NCBI GenBank assembly: GCA_947488175.1
Contig: CANKYO010000005.1
Span: forward strand, 310,001-374,000
DNA length: 64,000 nucleotides
Direction: 5' to 3'
Source of the DNA: an uncultured Paracoccaceae bacterium
GTDB lineage: Bacteria > Pseudomonadota > Alphaproteobacteria > Rhodobacterales > Rhodobacteraceae
The number at the start of each line of letters is the position of its first letter. Position 1 is the first letter of the stretch. Made by a program: the position numbers and the translations under genes. Positions 8,620 to 18,090 of the stretch are shown piece after piece. The notes under the pieces are model-generated. The model had not been told where the DNA came from and did no database searches. It saw only the letters and a program-made list of their open reading frames with translations.

Positions 8620-9435
8620 ATGAAAATACTTTTTCTTGGCGATGTGATGGGCCGTGCGGGCCGTGCTGCGGTAACGGCATATCTGCCGCAGTTGCGCGAT
8701 GCTTGGCGGCTCGACTTTGTTGTGGTCAATGGCGAAAACGCGACCTCGGGTATGGGGTTGTCGGGGGATCATGCCAAGCTGCTTCTGGATGCTGGCGCCG
8801 ATGTTGTCACACTTGGCGATCATGCCTTTGATCAGAAGGATATGCTAACCTTTATCGAAAGTGAGCCGCGTGTCATCCGCCCGATCAACTATTCCAAAGC
8901 TGCACCCGGCAGCGGCGCGCGCGTCTTTTCCGCACCGGGTGGCCGCAAGGTACTTGTCGCGCAGGTTCTGGGGCAGGTGTTCATGAAACGGCCCTTTGAC
9001 GATCCGTTTTCGGCCCTCGACGCGGTGCTGCGCCAATACCCGATGGGCGGACAGGTGCAGGCGAGCCTGATTGACATCCATTGCGAGGCGACGTCGGAAA
9101 AGATGGCGACCGGTCATTTCTGTGATGGGCGGGCCAGCATTGTGGTCGGCACGCACACACATGTCCCGACCAGTGATGCGATGATACTGACTGGCGGGAC
9201 TGCTTACCTGACTGATGCGGGGATGTGTGGCGACTACAACTCGGTCATCGGTATGGAAAAAACAGAGCCGATGCGCCGGTTTGTCACCGGTATGCCCAAA
9301 GCACGGTTCACACCCGCCACTGCGGAGGCCACATTGTCCGGCATCTATGTCGAAACCGATGACCGCACGGGTAAGGCCACGAGGATCGAGATGGTGCGCA
9401 GGGGTGGCTTGCTGCCGCAGGCAGGTCCAAGCTGA
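8620..9435 (+). CDS. YmdB-type metallophosphoesterase (TIGR00282 family)
   Basis: 271 residues. FLGDVMGRAGR (metal Asp at residue 8), VVNGENATSGMGL, TLGDHAFDQ and GTHTHVPTSDA are the two-metal calcineurin-like ligands in the arrangement of the YmdB/TIGR00282 group. Some members hydrolyse 2',3'-cyclic nucleotides or cAMP; substrate here is not established. Cytoplasmic, with no signal peptide. Begins 20 bases after the tandem hairpins, which probably separate it from the folate gene. Confidence 0.88.
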   Translation: MKILFLGDVMGRAGRAAVTAYLPQLRDAWRLDFVVVNGENATSGMGLSGDHAKLLLDAGADVVTLGDHAFDQKDMLTFIESEPRVIRPINYSKAAPGSGARVFSAPGGRKVLVAQVLGQVFMKRPFDDPFSALDAVLRQYPMGGQVQASLIDIHCEATSEKMATGHFCDGRASIVVGTHTHVPTSDAMILTGGTAYLTDAGMCGDYNSVIGMEKTEPMRRFVTGMPKARFTPATAEATLSGIYVETDDRTGKATRIEMVRRGGLLPQAGPS

Positions 9436-9505
9436 ATGATCGACGCAGCGTCCGCGGTCCAGATGCCGCTTGCCGAGCGGCCCACAAGTGGCGACAGTAC
9501 AGCCC

Positions 9506-11287
9506 ATGGGTGAGTTCTTTGCATTGACGCAAACGCAGGCGGCGTTTCTGACCATGGCCGTGGTAGTGGGCATGTTCATCCTGTTCCTGCGCGAGGTTTT
9601 CCCCACCGAAGTCGTTGCCATGATTGGAGTTTCGGTCCTGCTGATCACCGGAGTTCTGCCTTATGAGGCAGCGGTGCTGGCACTGTCCAACCCGGCCCCA
9701 TGGACTATCGCAGCCATGTTCATCATTGTCGGTGCGCTGGTGCGGACCGGCGCGCTCAACACGATGACACAGCTGGTGGAACGGCAGGCCAAGATCAGCC
9801 CGGCACGGGCCATTGGCGGCAGCCTTGTATTTGTCGCCTTCGCCAGCGCGATTATGAACAACACGCCGTTGGTCGTGGTCATGATTCCGGTCTTTGTCCA
9901 ACTGGCCCGTACGCTGGACACGTCGGCCTCCAAGCTGCTGATCCCGCTGAGCTATGCGGCGATTGTCGGGGGCACAATGACCCTGCTTGGCACGTCCACG
10001 AACCTGCTGGTGGATGGGGTAGCGCGGGCGTCGGGCCTTGAACCCTTTGGCATTCTGGAGATTCTGCCAGTTGGCGTTGTCGTGGTCGCGTGGACGTTCA
10101 TCTATCTGTATTTCATGGCACCGCGCCTGCTGCCGGACCGGCAAAGCATGGCGACGATGCTGTCTGACCGGTCCAAGATGCGGTTCTTTTCCGAGGCGGT
10201 CATACCGCCTGACAGCAACCTGATTGGCCGGCAGGTGACAGGTGTCCAGCTGTTCAAACGCGATGGCGTGCGCCTGATCGACGTTGTGCGCGGCGATACC
10301 TCGTTGCGGCGCAATCTGGACAGCGTCAATCTGCAGGTCGGCGATCGTGTGGTGTTGCGCACGGAAATGACAGAACTGTTGTCGCTGCAGGCGACCAAGG
10401 ACCTGCGCCGGGTTGATCAGGTGTCGGCGGTTGAGACCACGACGGTCGAGGTGCTGATCACCCCGAACTGCAAGATGGTGGGGCGACGCCTAGGCTCCAT
10501 GCGGTTGCGCCGGCGCTATGCGGTTTATACGCTGGCGGTGCATCGGCGGGACACGAATATCGGTCGCCAGATGGACGATCTGGTCGTCCGCGTGGGTGAC
10601 ACGCTGCTGCTGGAAGGCGCGCCTGAGGATATTCAGCGCCTGGGCGAGGATATGAACCTGGGCGATGTATCGGTCCCGTCGCAACGGGCCTACCGCCGCG
10701 GTCACGCGCCTGTGGCCATTGCGGTGCTGCTGGGGGTTGTTGTTCTTGCCGCACTGGGTATTGCCCCGATCCTGCTGCTGGCCATGCTGGGCGTGACGGC
10801 AGTGCTGATGACCGGCTGTATCGACGCGGATGAGGCGTTTTCCTATGTCGATGGACGCCTGTTGGCGCTGATCTTTGCGATGCTGGGCGTCGGGTCTGCG
10901 CTGCAATCATCCGGCGCTGTGGGCATTATTGCCGATACGCTGTCGCCTTTCATGCTTGTGCTACCCGGCTTTTTCATCGTCCTGGCGGTGTATCTGTTGT
11001 CGAGTATCCTGACTGAACTGGTGTCGAACAACGCTGTTGCGGTTGTCATGACACCCATTGCCATCGGATTGGCCAGCGCGTTGGGTGTTGATGCGCGCCC
11101 ACTGGTGGTCGCCGTCATGATCGCAGCAAGTGCGAGTTTTGCCACCCCGATCGGGTATCAGACTAACACGCTTGTCTACGGCCCCGGCGGCTACAAATTC
11201 GCGGATTTCTTGAAATTCGGCATTCCGCTGAACCTTTCGTTGGCCCCCATCGCATCCTTTGTCATTCCCTATATCTGGCCGCTCTAG
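9506..11287 (+). CDS. SLC13-family permease with two TrkA_C domains
   Basis: 593 residues from the ATG at 9506; alternative starts are GTG at 9488 and TTG at 9470. N-terminal and C-terminal membrane halves carry SNPAPWTIAAMFIIVGAL, NNTPLVVVMIPVF and TMTLLGTSTNLLVDG, the divalent anion:sodium symporter (citrate/sulfate/dicarboxylate) signatures. Between the halves, about 205-390, lie two regulatory TrkA_C/RCK_C domains (PPDSNLIGRQVTGVQLF and ITPNCKMVGRRLGSMRLR). Inner-membrane, Na+-coupled anion uptake is likely; sulfate or dicarboxylate cannot be distinguished by eye. Confidence 0.88.
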   Translation: MGEFFALTQTQAAFLTMAVVVGMFILFLREVFPTEVVAMIGVSVLLITGVLPYEAAVLALSNPAPWTIAAMFIIVGALVRTGALNTMTQLVERQAKISPARAIGGSLVFVAFASAIMNNTPLVVVMIPVFVQLARTLDTSASKLLIPLSYAAIVGGTMTLLGTSTNLLVDGVARASGLEPFGILEILPVGVVVVAWTFIYLYFMAPRLLPDRQSMATMLSDRSKMRFFSEAVIPPDSNLIGRQVTGVQLFKRDGVRLIDVVRGDTSLRRNLDSVNLQVGDRVVLRTEMTELLSLQATKDLRRVDQVSAVETTTVEVLITPNCKMVGRRLGSMRLRRRYAVYTLAVHRRDTNIGRQMDDLVVRVGDTLLLEGAPEDIQRLGEDMNLGDVSVPSQRAYRRGHAPVAIAVLLGVVVLAALGIAPILLLAMLGVTAVLMTGCIDADEAFSYVDGRLLALIFAMLGVGSALQSSGAVGIIADTLSPFMLVLPGFFIVLAVYLLSSILTELVSNNAVAVVMTPIAIGLASALGVDARPLVVAVMIAASASFATPIGYQTNTLVYGPGGYKFADFLKFGIPLNLSLAPIASFVIPYIWPL

Positions 11288-11294
11288 CACAGGG

Positions 11295-11323
11295 TTGCGG
11301 GGCTGTACTGCCATGCCTTATAG
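11295..11323 (+). promoter_or_regulatory. Putative sigma-70 promoter for yebC
   Basis: TTGCGG (11295-11300), a 17-base spacer and TTATAG (11318-11323) lie in the 72 bases between the permease stop and yebC. Recognised by eye only; the -10 could equally be read one or two bases later as TATAGA. Confidence 0.4.
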
Positions 11324-11359
11324 AGGCGCAGATTTACACCACATCTGACGAGGTTTCCG

Positions 11360-12109
11360 ATGGCTGGCCACTCAAAATGGGCAAATATTCAGCACCGTAA
11401 GGGACGGCAGGACAAGCTGCGGTCCAAGCTGTTTTCCAAGCTTGCCAAGGAAATCACGGTGGCAGCCAAGATGGGTGACCCGGATCCGGACAAGAACCCG
11501 CGCTTGCGTCTGGCGGTGAAGGAAGCCAAGTCGAACTCCGTACCCAAGGATGTCATCGACCGGGCGATCAAGAAGTCGCAGGGTGGCGACGCTGAAAACT
11601 ACGACGAAATCCGGTACGAGGGCTACGGCCCCGGCGGTGTTGCCGTCATTGTCGAGACGATGACTGACAACCGCAACCGGACGGCATCAACGGTGCGTTC
11701 GACCTTTTCCAAGAATGGCGGCAATCTGGGCGAGACCGGTTCGGTCGGTTTCATGTTCGACCGCAAGGGGGAGGTGGTCTACCCGGCCTCTGTCGCCGAT
11801 GCTGACACTGTGATGATGGCCGCGATCGAAGCCGGGGCAGAGGATGTGCAAAGTGATGACGACAATCATGTGATCATCTGCGCCGATACCGACCTGAACG
11901 AGGTTTCAAACGCGCTGGAGGCTGAGCTGGGCGAATCTGAATCGACCAAGCTGATCTGGAAACCCAACATGACGACCGAGGTTGATCTGGAGGGGCTGAC
12001 CAAGCTGATGAAGCTGCTCGACACGCTGGAAGAGGATGATGATATCCAGCGGGTCACGGCCAATTTCGAAGCGTCCGACGAGGTGATGGCGGCTTTTGCG
12101 GAAAGCTGA
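11360..12109 (+). CDS. yebC: YebC/PmpR-family regulatory protein
   Basis: 249 residues, full length. It opens with the invariant [18 protein letters not shown] and contains [17 protein letters not shown] and [19 protein letters not shown]. Family members are described either as DNA-binding transcriptional regulators (PmpR-type) or, more recently, as factors that relieve ribosome stalling at proline-rich stretches; the sequence does not decide which. Cytoplasmic. The DMT transporter follows after 36 bases on the same strand. Confidence 0.95.
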   Translation: MAGHSKWANIQHRKGRQDKLRSKLFSKLAKEITVAAKMGDPDPDKNPRLRLAVKEAKSNSVPKDVIDRAIKKSQGGDAENYDEIRYEGYGPGGVAVIVETMTDNRNRTASTVRSTFSKNGGNLGETGSVGFMFDRKGEVVYPASVADADTVMMAAIEAGAEDVQSDDDNHVIICADTDLNEVSNALEAELGESESTKLIWKPNMTTEVDLEGLTKLMKLLDTLEEDDDIQRVTANFEASDEVMAAFAES

Positions 12110-12145
12110 CTTGCCTTTGGGTGGGCTTGCTGCCACGCCTGATCT

Positions 12146-13048
12146 ATGACCCAGTTGCCGGCCTCGCACCCTTTGAAGGGTATATTCTGGATGGTGGTGA
12201 CCGGGTTCAATTTCGTTGCCGTCACAGCCATTGTGAAACATGTCGGTGACGATCTGCCCGCAGCGCAGGCAGCTTTCCTGCGCTACATTCTGGGCCTTGT
12301 TTTTCTGATCCCGATGATACGGCCCATACTGGCGGCACGGCTGACACCTCGCCAGTTGCGGCTGTTTGGTTTGCGCGGTCTCGTTCACACGGTTGCGGTG
12401 ATCCTGTGGTTTTTTGCCATGACCCGCATTCCCATCGCCGAGGTGACGGCGATGAACTATCTTTCGCCGATCTATATCACGCTGGGGGCCGCCCTCTTTT
12501 TGGGGGAAAAGCTGCCGCCGCGCCGGTTGGCCGCGGTCATTGTCGCCCTGATTGGTGCGCTGATTATCCTGCGTCCGGGCATGAAGGTGATTGATCCCGG
12601 CCATATTGCGATGCTGGGAACGGCCATTGGATTTGCGGCGGGGTATCTGATCGCCAAACAATTGTCGGGCGAGGTGTCGGCGGTAGTGGTGGTGGGCATG
12701 TTGTCGATCACCGTGACGATTGGTCTTGCCCCCTTTGCCCTTGCCGTCTGGGTAACGCCGACGCTGGGTCAGTTGGGTTGGATGTTTCTGGTCGCATGTT
12801 TTGCGACGGCGGGACATTACACGATGACGCTGGCCTTTGCCGCCGCCCCGCTGACGGTCACCCAGCCCGTGACCTTCCTGCAATTGGTCTGGGCAGTCCT
12901 GCTGGGTTATCTCGCCTTTAATGAAGCGGTTGATGGCTGGGTTATCCTAGGCGGCGCGATCATCATGGCATCGGTCAGCTTTATCACCTGGCGCGAGGCC
13001 CTGGCCAGCCGCGCGATCACGCCAGTGGTCAACGCCACCAAGGTCTAG
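12146..13048 (+). CDS. DMT-superfamily transporter (EamA domains)
   Basis: 300 residues with about ten hydrophobic helices arranged as two EamA repeats (about 10-145 and 155-290). MNYLSPIYITLGAALFLGEKLPPRRL is the typical end of the first repeat. Probably exports a small metabolite; substrate unknown. Its stop codon and the choV stop share the palindromic CTAG at 13045-13048, so the two genes converge with a four-base overlap. Confidence 0.85.
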   Translation: MTQLPASHPLKGIFWMVVTGFNFVAVTAIVKHVGDDLPAAQAAFLRYILGLVFLIPMIRPILAARLTPRQLRLFGLRGLVHTVAVILWFFAMTRIPIAEVTAMNYLSPIYITLGAALFLGEKLPPRRLAAVIVALIGALIILRPGMKVIDPGHIAMLGTAIGFAAGYLIAKQLSGEVSAVVVVGMLSITVTIGLAPFALAVWVTPTLGQLGWMFLVACFATAGHYTMTLAFAAAPLTVTQPVTFLQLVWAVLLGYLAFNEAVDGWVILGGAIIMASVSFITWREALASRAITPVVNATKV

Positions 13049-14058
13049 CTGCCGGGTGGGGCCAGGCGCGCAAGCAGCGAGCTTTGGGTAATTTTGCCGA
13101 CGGCGACACCGTTTTCGGTGACTTGCAGCGCCTCAGCCTCAATCTGCTGAATGATGTCATGGACAGGGGTTTCCACGTCGATGGCGGGGCCTTCCGCCGT
13201 ACCGCTGGTCATCACATCGCGTGCGGTCAGAACACCAAGCGGGTTCATATGTGCCACAAATTCCGCCACGTAATCGTTCACCGGATTGGTGAAGATATCG
13301 CGCGGGGTGCCGCATTGTACGATACGCCCCCCTTCCATGATGGCGATGCGGTTGCCGATCTTGAATGCCTCATCAAGGTCATGGCTGACGAAAATGATGG
13401 TCCGGTTGCGTTGCTTCTGCAGGTCAAGGAGTTCGTCCTGCAGTTTGGTGCGGATCAATGGATCAAGCGCCGAGAACGGTTCATCCATCAGCAGGATTGG
13501 AGCATCGGTTGCGAATGCACGCGCAAGGCCCACGCGTTGCTGCATCCCGCCGGACAACTCGCCGACAAGCGCGTCGGCCCGGTCATCAAGGCCCACCATA
13601 TGCAGTTCCTCATCAACACGCTTGTTGCGGGCTGCCTTGGACATGCCGCCAAGCTCCAAACCAAGGCCTACATTGTCGCGGACGGTTCGCCATGGCAGCA
13701 GGCCGAATTGCTGAAAGACCATCGACACGCATTCGCGTCGCACCCGGCGCAGATCCTGCGCCGACGCGCTGCCGACGCTGCAGGACCAATCGCCGTCAAA
13801 GATACGCACCTCGCCCCGGACAACGGGGTTGAGGCCGTTCACCGCGCGTATGAGTGTTGATTTACCAGAGCCGGAGAGACCCATGAGCACAAGGATCTCG
13901 CCGACTTCGACGTCGAGCGAACAGTTATGCACGCCAAGGATCTGATCGGTTTTTTCGCGAAGTTCCGCCCGCTCCATCCCCTGATCCATCAGGGGCAGCG
14001 CGCTTTCAGGCTTGGCCCCGAACACGATCGAGACATTATCAAATTCGACGGCGTTCAT
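13045..14058 (-). CDS. choV: Choline ABC transporter ATP-binding protein
   Basis: 337 residues. Walker A GLSGSGKST at 60-68, signature LSGGMQQRVGLARA, Walker B ILLMDEPFSALDP, and a C-terminal extension with a CBS-like segment as in ProV/ChoV-type (quaternary amine) ATPases. Energises choline uptake with ChoW and ChoX. Its ATG overlaps the choW stop by four bases, so translation is coupled. Assignment to choline rather than betaine rests on linkage to choX and betICBA. Confidence 0.92.
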   Translation of the reverse strand: MNAVEFDNVSIVFGAKPESALPLMDQGMERAELREKTDQILGVHNCSLDVEVGEILVLMGLSGSGKSTLIRAVNGLNPVVRGEVRIFDGDWSCSVGSASAQDLRRVRRECVSMVFQQFGLLPWRTVRDNVGLGLELGGMSKAARNKRVDEELHMVGLDDRADALVGELSGGMQQRVGLARAFATDAPILLMDEPFSALDPLIRTKLQDELLDLQKQRNRTIIFVSHDLDEAFKIGNRIAIMEGGRIVQCGTPRDIFTNPVNDYVAEFVAHMNPLGVLTARDVMTSGTAEGPAIDVETPVHDIIQQIEAEALQVTENGVAVGKITQSSLLARLAPPGS

Positions 14059-14885
14059 TTGTTCACCCGCAACATACGGTCCAGCATGATCGCGACGGCG
14101 ACAATGGCAAAACCGGATTCAAACCCAAGCCCCGGATCGTTGCGCCCCAGCGCCTGCACCACCGGTTTACCCAGCCCGTTGGCCCCCACATAGGCCGAGA
14201 TGACCACCATCGACAGCGACAGCATGATGACCTGATTGAGCCCCGCCATGATCTGCGGGAATGCGTAGGGCAGTTCCACTTTCCACAGGCGCTGGGCGGG
14301 GGTGGCACCAAAGGATTCAGCCGCCTCAAGCAGCGGGGTAGGGGTGTTCGACACCCCCAGATAGGTCAGCCGGATCGGCGCGGGCAGCACAAAGATGACG
14401 GTCGCAAACAGACCCGGCACCATGCCAAGGCCAAAGAACACGATGGCCGGGATAAGGTAGACGAAGGCGGGCAGCGTCTGCATGAGGTCAAGCACCGGGC
14501 TAAGCGCCTGATAGGCGCGAGGCCGGTGGGCAAGGAAGATGCCGATGGGCACACCCAGCCCCATGCAGACCACGCAGGATGACAGCACCAGCGCGAGGCT
14601 ATCAGTGGTTTCGTCCCAGTAGCCCTGATTGATGACGAAGAGCAGGCAGGCAAGCACCAGCAGGCAGACCTTCCAAGACCGCTGCAATACCCAGGTCAGC
14701 GCCACAAACAGGATGACAACCACGAATTCCGGCGGTGTTTGCAGACACCAGACGATCCCGTCGATCATCCAGTCCAACCCATCGCTGAGCGCGTCAAAGG
14801 CCGGGCGCCCGTTATCCTTGAGCCAGTCAACGGCTGTCTCAGACCAGTCGCCGACCGGAATTTTATTGTCTGTCAGCCAGTTCAT
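14055..14885 (-). CDS. choW: Choline ABC transporter permease
   Basis: 276 residues from the ATG at 14885, which has a GGGG six bases upstream. Upstream GTG (14900) and TTG (14903) codons sit at the edge of the terminator T-run and are less likely. An N-terminal amphipathic segment precedes membrane helices, and the inner-membrane component motif is ESFGATPAQRLWKVELPYAFPQIMAGLNQ. Forms the membrane channel for choline. A strong terminator hairpin separates it from choX, implying lower expression than the binding protein. Confidence 0.92.
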   Translation of the reverse strand: MNWLTDNKIPVGDWSETAVDWLKDNGRPAFDALSDGLDWMIDGIVWCLQTPPEFVVVILFVALTWVLQRSWKVCLLVLACLLFVINQGYWDETTDSLALVLSSCVVCMGLGVPIGIFLAHRPRAYQALSPVLDLMQTLPAFVYLIPAIVFFGLGMVPGLFATVIFVLPAPIRLTYLGVSNTPTPLLEAAESFGATPAQRLWKVELPYAFPQIMAGLNQVIMLSLSMVVISAYVGANGLGKPVVQALGRNDPGLGFESGFAIVAVAIMLDRMLRVNK

Positions 14886-14901
14886 CAGTGTCCCCGTCAC
14901 C

Positions 14902-14934
14902 AAAAAAAGGGGAGTGGACGACCACTCCCCTTTT
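14902..14934 (-). terminator. Intrinsic terminator between choX and choW
   Basis: Read on the minus strand, a perfect 13-base-pair stem (14905-14917 with 14922-14934; GGGGAGTGG core) and a four-base loop lead into a run of Ts (complement of 14902-14908). It lies directly after the choX stop and before choW, so part of the transcription probably stops here, giving excess ChoX over ChoWV. Confidence 0.88.
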
Positions 14935-14939
14935 CAATT

Positions 14940-15863
14940 TTACTCGGCCAGCGCGGCGCTTACAGCTTCTACCGCATCACCACCGTCCTTGGTGGTGACA
15001 CCGTCCAGCCATGGGGTCCATGCGTCGGGGTTGGCAGCCAGCCATGCCTTGGCCGCATCCTCTGGGTCCACGTCGTCATTCAGGATCGCGCCCATGATCT
15101 CGTTCTCCATGGCGAGTGAGAATTCGAGGTTCTGCAGCAGTTTGCCTGTATTGGGGCATTCATCGACATAGCCTGCGCGGGTATTGGTGGCGACGGTCGC
15201 ACCCCCCAGATCAGGACCGAAATAATCATCGCCGCCCGGCAGATATGTCATGTCATAATTGGCGTTCATCGGATGCGGTTCCCAGCCGAGGAACACAACA
15301 GGTTCATCCCGGTCATCGGCGCGTTCGACCTGTGCCAGCATCCCCTGTTCCGAGCTTTCGACAACTTCGAATCCGTCCAGTCCAAAGGCATTGGCGTCGA
15401 TCATGTCCTGGATCAGGCGGTTGCCGTCATTGCCGGCTTCGATGCCGTAAATCTTGCTGTCCAGCGACTCTGCAGCTTGCGCGATTGAGGCGAAATCAGT
15501 GATCCCGGCGGCGACGCCTGCGGCATTGGTGGCCAATGTGTATTTGGCCCCTTCAAGGTTAGTGCGCACTGTGTCGACTGTCCCCGCCTCGCGGTAGCTA
15601 GCGATGTCGCCTTCCATGGTGGGCATCCAGTTGCCAAGGAACACATCGATATCTCCCTGCGCCATGGAGGCATAGGTGACAGGGACCGACAAGATATCGG
15701 TCGATGTCTCATAGCCCAGAGCCTCAAGCACGATGGACGTGGCGGCAGTTGTGGCAGTGATGTCAGTCCAGCCGACATCGGAAAACCGTACTTGGTCGCA
15801 ATCAGCAAGGGCAGGTGCCGCAGCGCAGATGGCCAGTGCGGACAGGGTGGATTTCAGTTTCAT
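14940..15863 (-). CDS. choX: Choline-binding periplasmic protein
   Basis: 307 residues with a signal peptide (KLKSTLSALAICAAAPALA, residues 2-20). OpuAC-type binding fold with DVGWTDITATTAATSIVLE, LGNWMPTMEGD and VVFLGWEPHPMNA: the conserved Trp residues supply the aromatic box that holds the trimethylammonium group. First gene of choXWV, divergent from betI with the BetI operator in between, so uptake and oxidation of choline are probably induced together. Confidence 0.93.
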   Translation of the reverse strand: MKLKSTLSALAICAAAPALADCDQVRFSDVGWTDITATTAATSIVLEALGYETSTDILSVPVTYASMAQGDIDVFLGNWMPTMEGDIASYREAGTVDTVRTNLEGAKYTLATNAAGVAAGITDFASIAQAAESLDSKIYGIEAGNDGNRLIQDMIDANAFGLDGFEVVESSEQGMLAQVERADDRDEPVVFLGWEPHPMNANYDMTYLPGGDDYFGPDLGGATVATNTRAGYVDECPNTGKLLQNLEFSLAMENEIMGAILNDDVDPEDAAKAWLAANPDAWTPWLDGVTTKDGGDAVEAVSAALAE

Positions 15864-15890
15864 TTCAGTCTCCCGGTTTTACGTCATCTT

Positions 15891-15914
15891 TTTATTGATT
15901 GACGAGTCAATAAA
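15891..15914. promoter_or_regulatory. Putative BetI operator
   Basis: TTTATTGA (15891-15898) and TCAATAAA (15907-15914) are perfect inverted arms around eight bases, with an inner TTGAC-GA-GTCAA. The form matches the known bet operator type (TTGATTG...TCAAT). It lies in the 92-base space between divergent choX and betI starts, well placed to repress both directions in the absence of choline. Confidence 0.85.
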
Positions 15915-15955
15915 GAACAATTTACTGCAGTGGCAACAACAAATCCGAGGATCAG

Positions 15956-16540
15956 ATGCCAAAGCTTGGGATGGAACCTATCCGCCGCGCCGCATTAGTG
16001 AAAGCCACGATTGATGAAATCGGTGCGGCGGGGAATCTGGACGTGACGGTCAGCAGCATTGCAAAGCGGGCGGGTATGTCCTCGGCGCTGGCGCATCACT
16101 ATTTTGGCGGAAAAGAACAGATTTTTCTGGCAGCGATGCGTCATACGTTGGCGATCTATGCAGCAGAGGTTCGGTTGGCGCTGGGCCAGGCGCAAGGACA
16201 TCGCGCGCGGCTTGAGGCGATTGTTCGCGCCGGTTTCACCTCATCGAACTTTCAGCCGGATGTCATTGCGGCATGGCTGAATTTCTATGTTTTGGCGCAG
16301 ACATCCGAAGACGCGCACCGGCTGTTGCAGCTCTATCAGCGCCGACTGCACAGTAATCTGGTCCATGATCTACGCCCACTGATTGGGACTGGTGCCGACC
16401 AGGCGGCGGCCCGTATCGCTGCGTTGATTGACGGCTATTACCTGCGTCAGGGTCTGGCGCGCGACGCCGCGGAACGGTCTGATGCGACCCGGCAAGTTCT
16501 GGCGTTTCTTGAAATTGAACTGAAAGGCAGGGTGCAATGA
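15956..16540 (+). CDS. betI: TetR-family repressor of betaine synthesis
   Basis: 194 residues. The N terminus (PKLGMEPIRRAALVKATIDE) and a TetR helix-turn-helix at about 28-48 (SSIAKRAGMSSALAHHYFG) match BetI, the choline-responsive repressor of bet genes. First gene of a betI-betC-betB-betA run; its stop overlaps the betC start by four bases. The palindrome at 15891-15914 is the probable operator, giving autoregulation. Confidence 0.95.
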   Translation: MPKLGMEPIRRAALVKATIDEIGAAGNLDVTVSSIAKRAGMSSALAHHYFGGKEQIFLAAMRHTLAIYAAEVRLALGQAQGHRARLEAIVRAGFTSSNFQPDVIAAWLNFYVLAQTSEDAHRLLQLYQRRLHSNLVHDLRPLIGTGADQAAARIAALIDGYYLRQGLARDAAERSDATRQVLAFLEIELKGRVQ

Positions 16541-18045
16541 CCAAGCCGAACATACTGATTATCATGGTGGATCAGTTGAATGGGACGCTGTTTCCTGATG
16601 GTCCGGCAGACTGGTTGCATGCCCCAAACCTCAAGGCGCTGGCGGCACGATCCACTCGGTTTGCCAATGCCTATACCGCGTCGCCGCTTTGCGCGCCTGC
16701 CCGTGCATCATTCATGTCGGGTCAATTGCCATCGCGCACGGGCGTCTATGACAACGCGGCTGAGTTTACATCCTCCATCCCCACCTACGCCCATCACCTG
16801 CGCCGTGCGGGCTATCAGACCTGCCTGTCAGGCAAGATGCATTTCGTGGGTCCCGACCAGATGCACGGGTTCGAGGAACGGTTGACTACCGACATCTACC
16901 CGGCTGATTTTGGCTGGACCCCGGATTACCGCAAACCCGGTGAGCGGATCGACTGGTGGTATCACAATATGGGCAGCGTCACCGGTGCTGGTGTGGCCGA
17001 GATTTCCAACCAGATGGAGTATGATGACGAGGTCGCCTATCACGCGACCCGCAAGCTCTATGATCTATCACGCGGTCACGATGATCGCCCGTGGTGCCTG
17101 ACCGTCAGCTTTACCCACCCGCATGACCCTTACGTAGCGCGCAAGAAATACTGGGACCTTTACGAGGATTGCAAACATCTGATGCCGGACGTTGGCCCGA
17201 TCCCCTATGCGGATCAGGACGCCCATAGCCGCCGCATTCTGGATGCGAATGATCGGGACAATTTCAACATCACCGATGATCATATCCGTCGCGCCCGGCG
17301 GGCCTATTTCGCCAATATCTCATATATCGACGACAAGGTTGGTGAGGTGCTGCAAACGCTGAAGGATACGCGGCAGGAGGCCACGATCCTCTTTGTTTCG
17401 GACCATGGTGACATGCTGGGCGAACGCGGTCTTTGGTTCAAGATGTCGTTCTACGAAGGGTCCGCGCGCGTCCCGCTGATGATTGCGGCCCCCGATATGG
17501 CGCCTGGTCTGAACCCGACACCTGTCAGCACGATCGATATAACACCGACCCTGTGCGATCTGGCTGGTGTCGATATGTCCGAGGTGATGCCATGGACCGA
17601 AGGTGAGAGCCTTGTGCATCTGGGCCAGGGCGGCACCCGCGATACACCTGTTGCAATGGAATACGCGGCAGAAGCCAGCTATGCCCCGCTGGTTTCACTG
17701 CGCTATGGTAAGTGGAAATACAATCTCTGCGCGCTGGACCCTGATCAACTGTTTGATCTGAACGCTGATCCCCATGAGCTGACCAATCTGGCCGACGAAC
17801 CGGCGCATCAGGGCACACTTACCCAGTTGCGCGCAAAATCCGAGGCACGCTGGGACCTTGCCAAATACGACGCAGAGGTGCGCCATAGTCAGGCCTGCCG
17901 CTGGGTCGTCTACGAGGCGCTGCGCAACGGCAACTATTATCCGTGGGACTATCAGCCGCTGCAAAAAGCATCAGAGCGATACATGCGCAACCACATGGAT
18001 CTGAACGTCGTCGAAGAAAACCAGCGTTTTCCCCGTGGCGAATAG
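16537..18045 (+). CDS. betC: Choline-sulfatase
   Basis: 502 residues. Alkaline-phosphatase-superfamily sulfatase: metal ligands in NILIIMVDQLNG, the formylglycine motif C-A-P-A-R in SPLCAPARASFMSG, DHGDMLGERGLW, and the choline-sulfatase C-terminal segment. Hydrolyses choline-O-sulfate to choline and sulfate, feeding BetA. The cysteine would need conversion to formylglycine by a separate enzyme. ATGA overlap with betI indicates one operon. Confidence 0.95.
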   Translation: MTKPNILIIMVDQLNGTLFPDGPADWLHAPNLKALAARSTRFANAYTASPLCAPARASFMSGQLPSRTGVYDNAAEFTSSIPTYAHHLRRAGYQTCLSGKMHFVGPDQMHGFEERLTTDIYPADFGWTPDYRKPGERIDWWYHNMGSVTGAGVAEISNQMEYDDEVAYHATRKLYDLSRGHDDRPWCLTVSFTHPHDPYVARKKYWDLYEDCKHLMPDVGPIPYADQDAHSRRILDANDRDNFNITDDHIRRARRAYFANISYIDDKVGEVLQTLKDTRQEATILFVSDHGDMLGERGLWFKMSFYEGSARVPLMIAAPDMAPGLNPTPVSTIDITPTLCDLAGVDMSEVMPWTEGESLVHLGQGGTRDTPVAMEYAAEASYAPLVSLRYGKWKYNLCALDPDQLFDLNADPHELTNLADEPAHQGTLTQLRAKSEARWDLAKYDAEVRHSQACRWVVYEALRNGNYYPWDYQPLQKASERYMRNHMDLNVVEENQRFPRGE

Positions 18046-18090
18046 CATCTTCTTTCTTCCCCAAATACTCCCGCCGGAGGCATCCCGACC

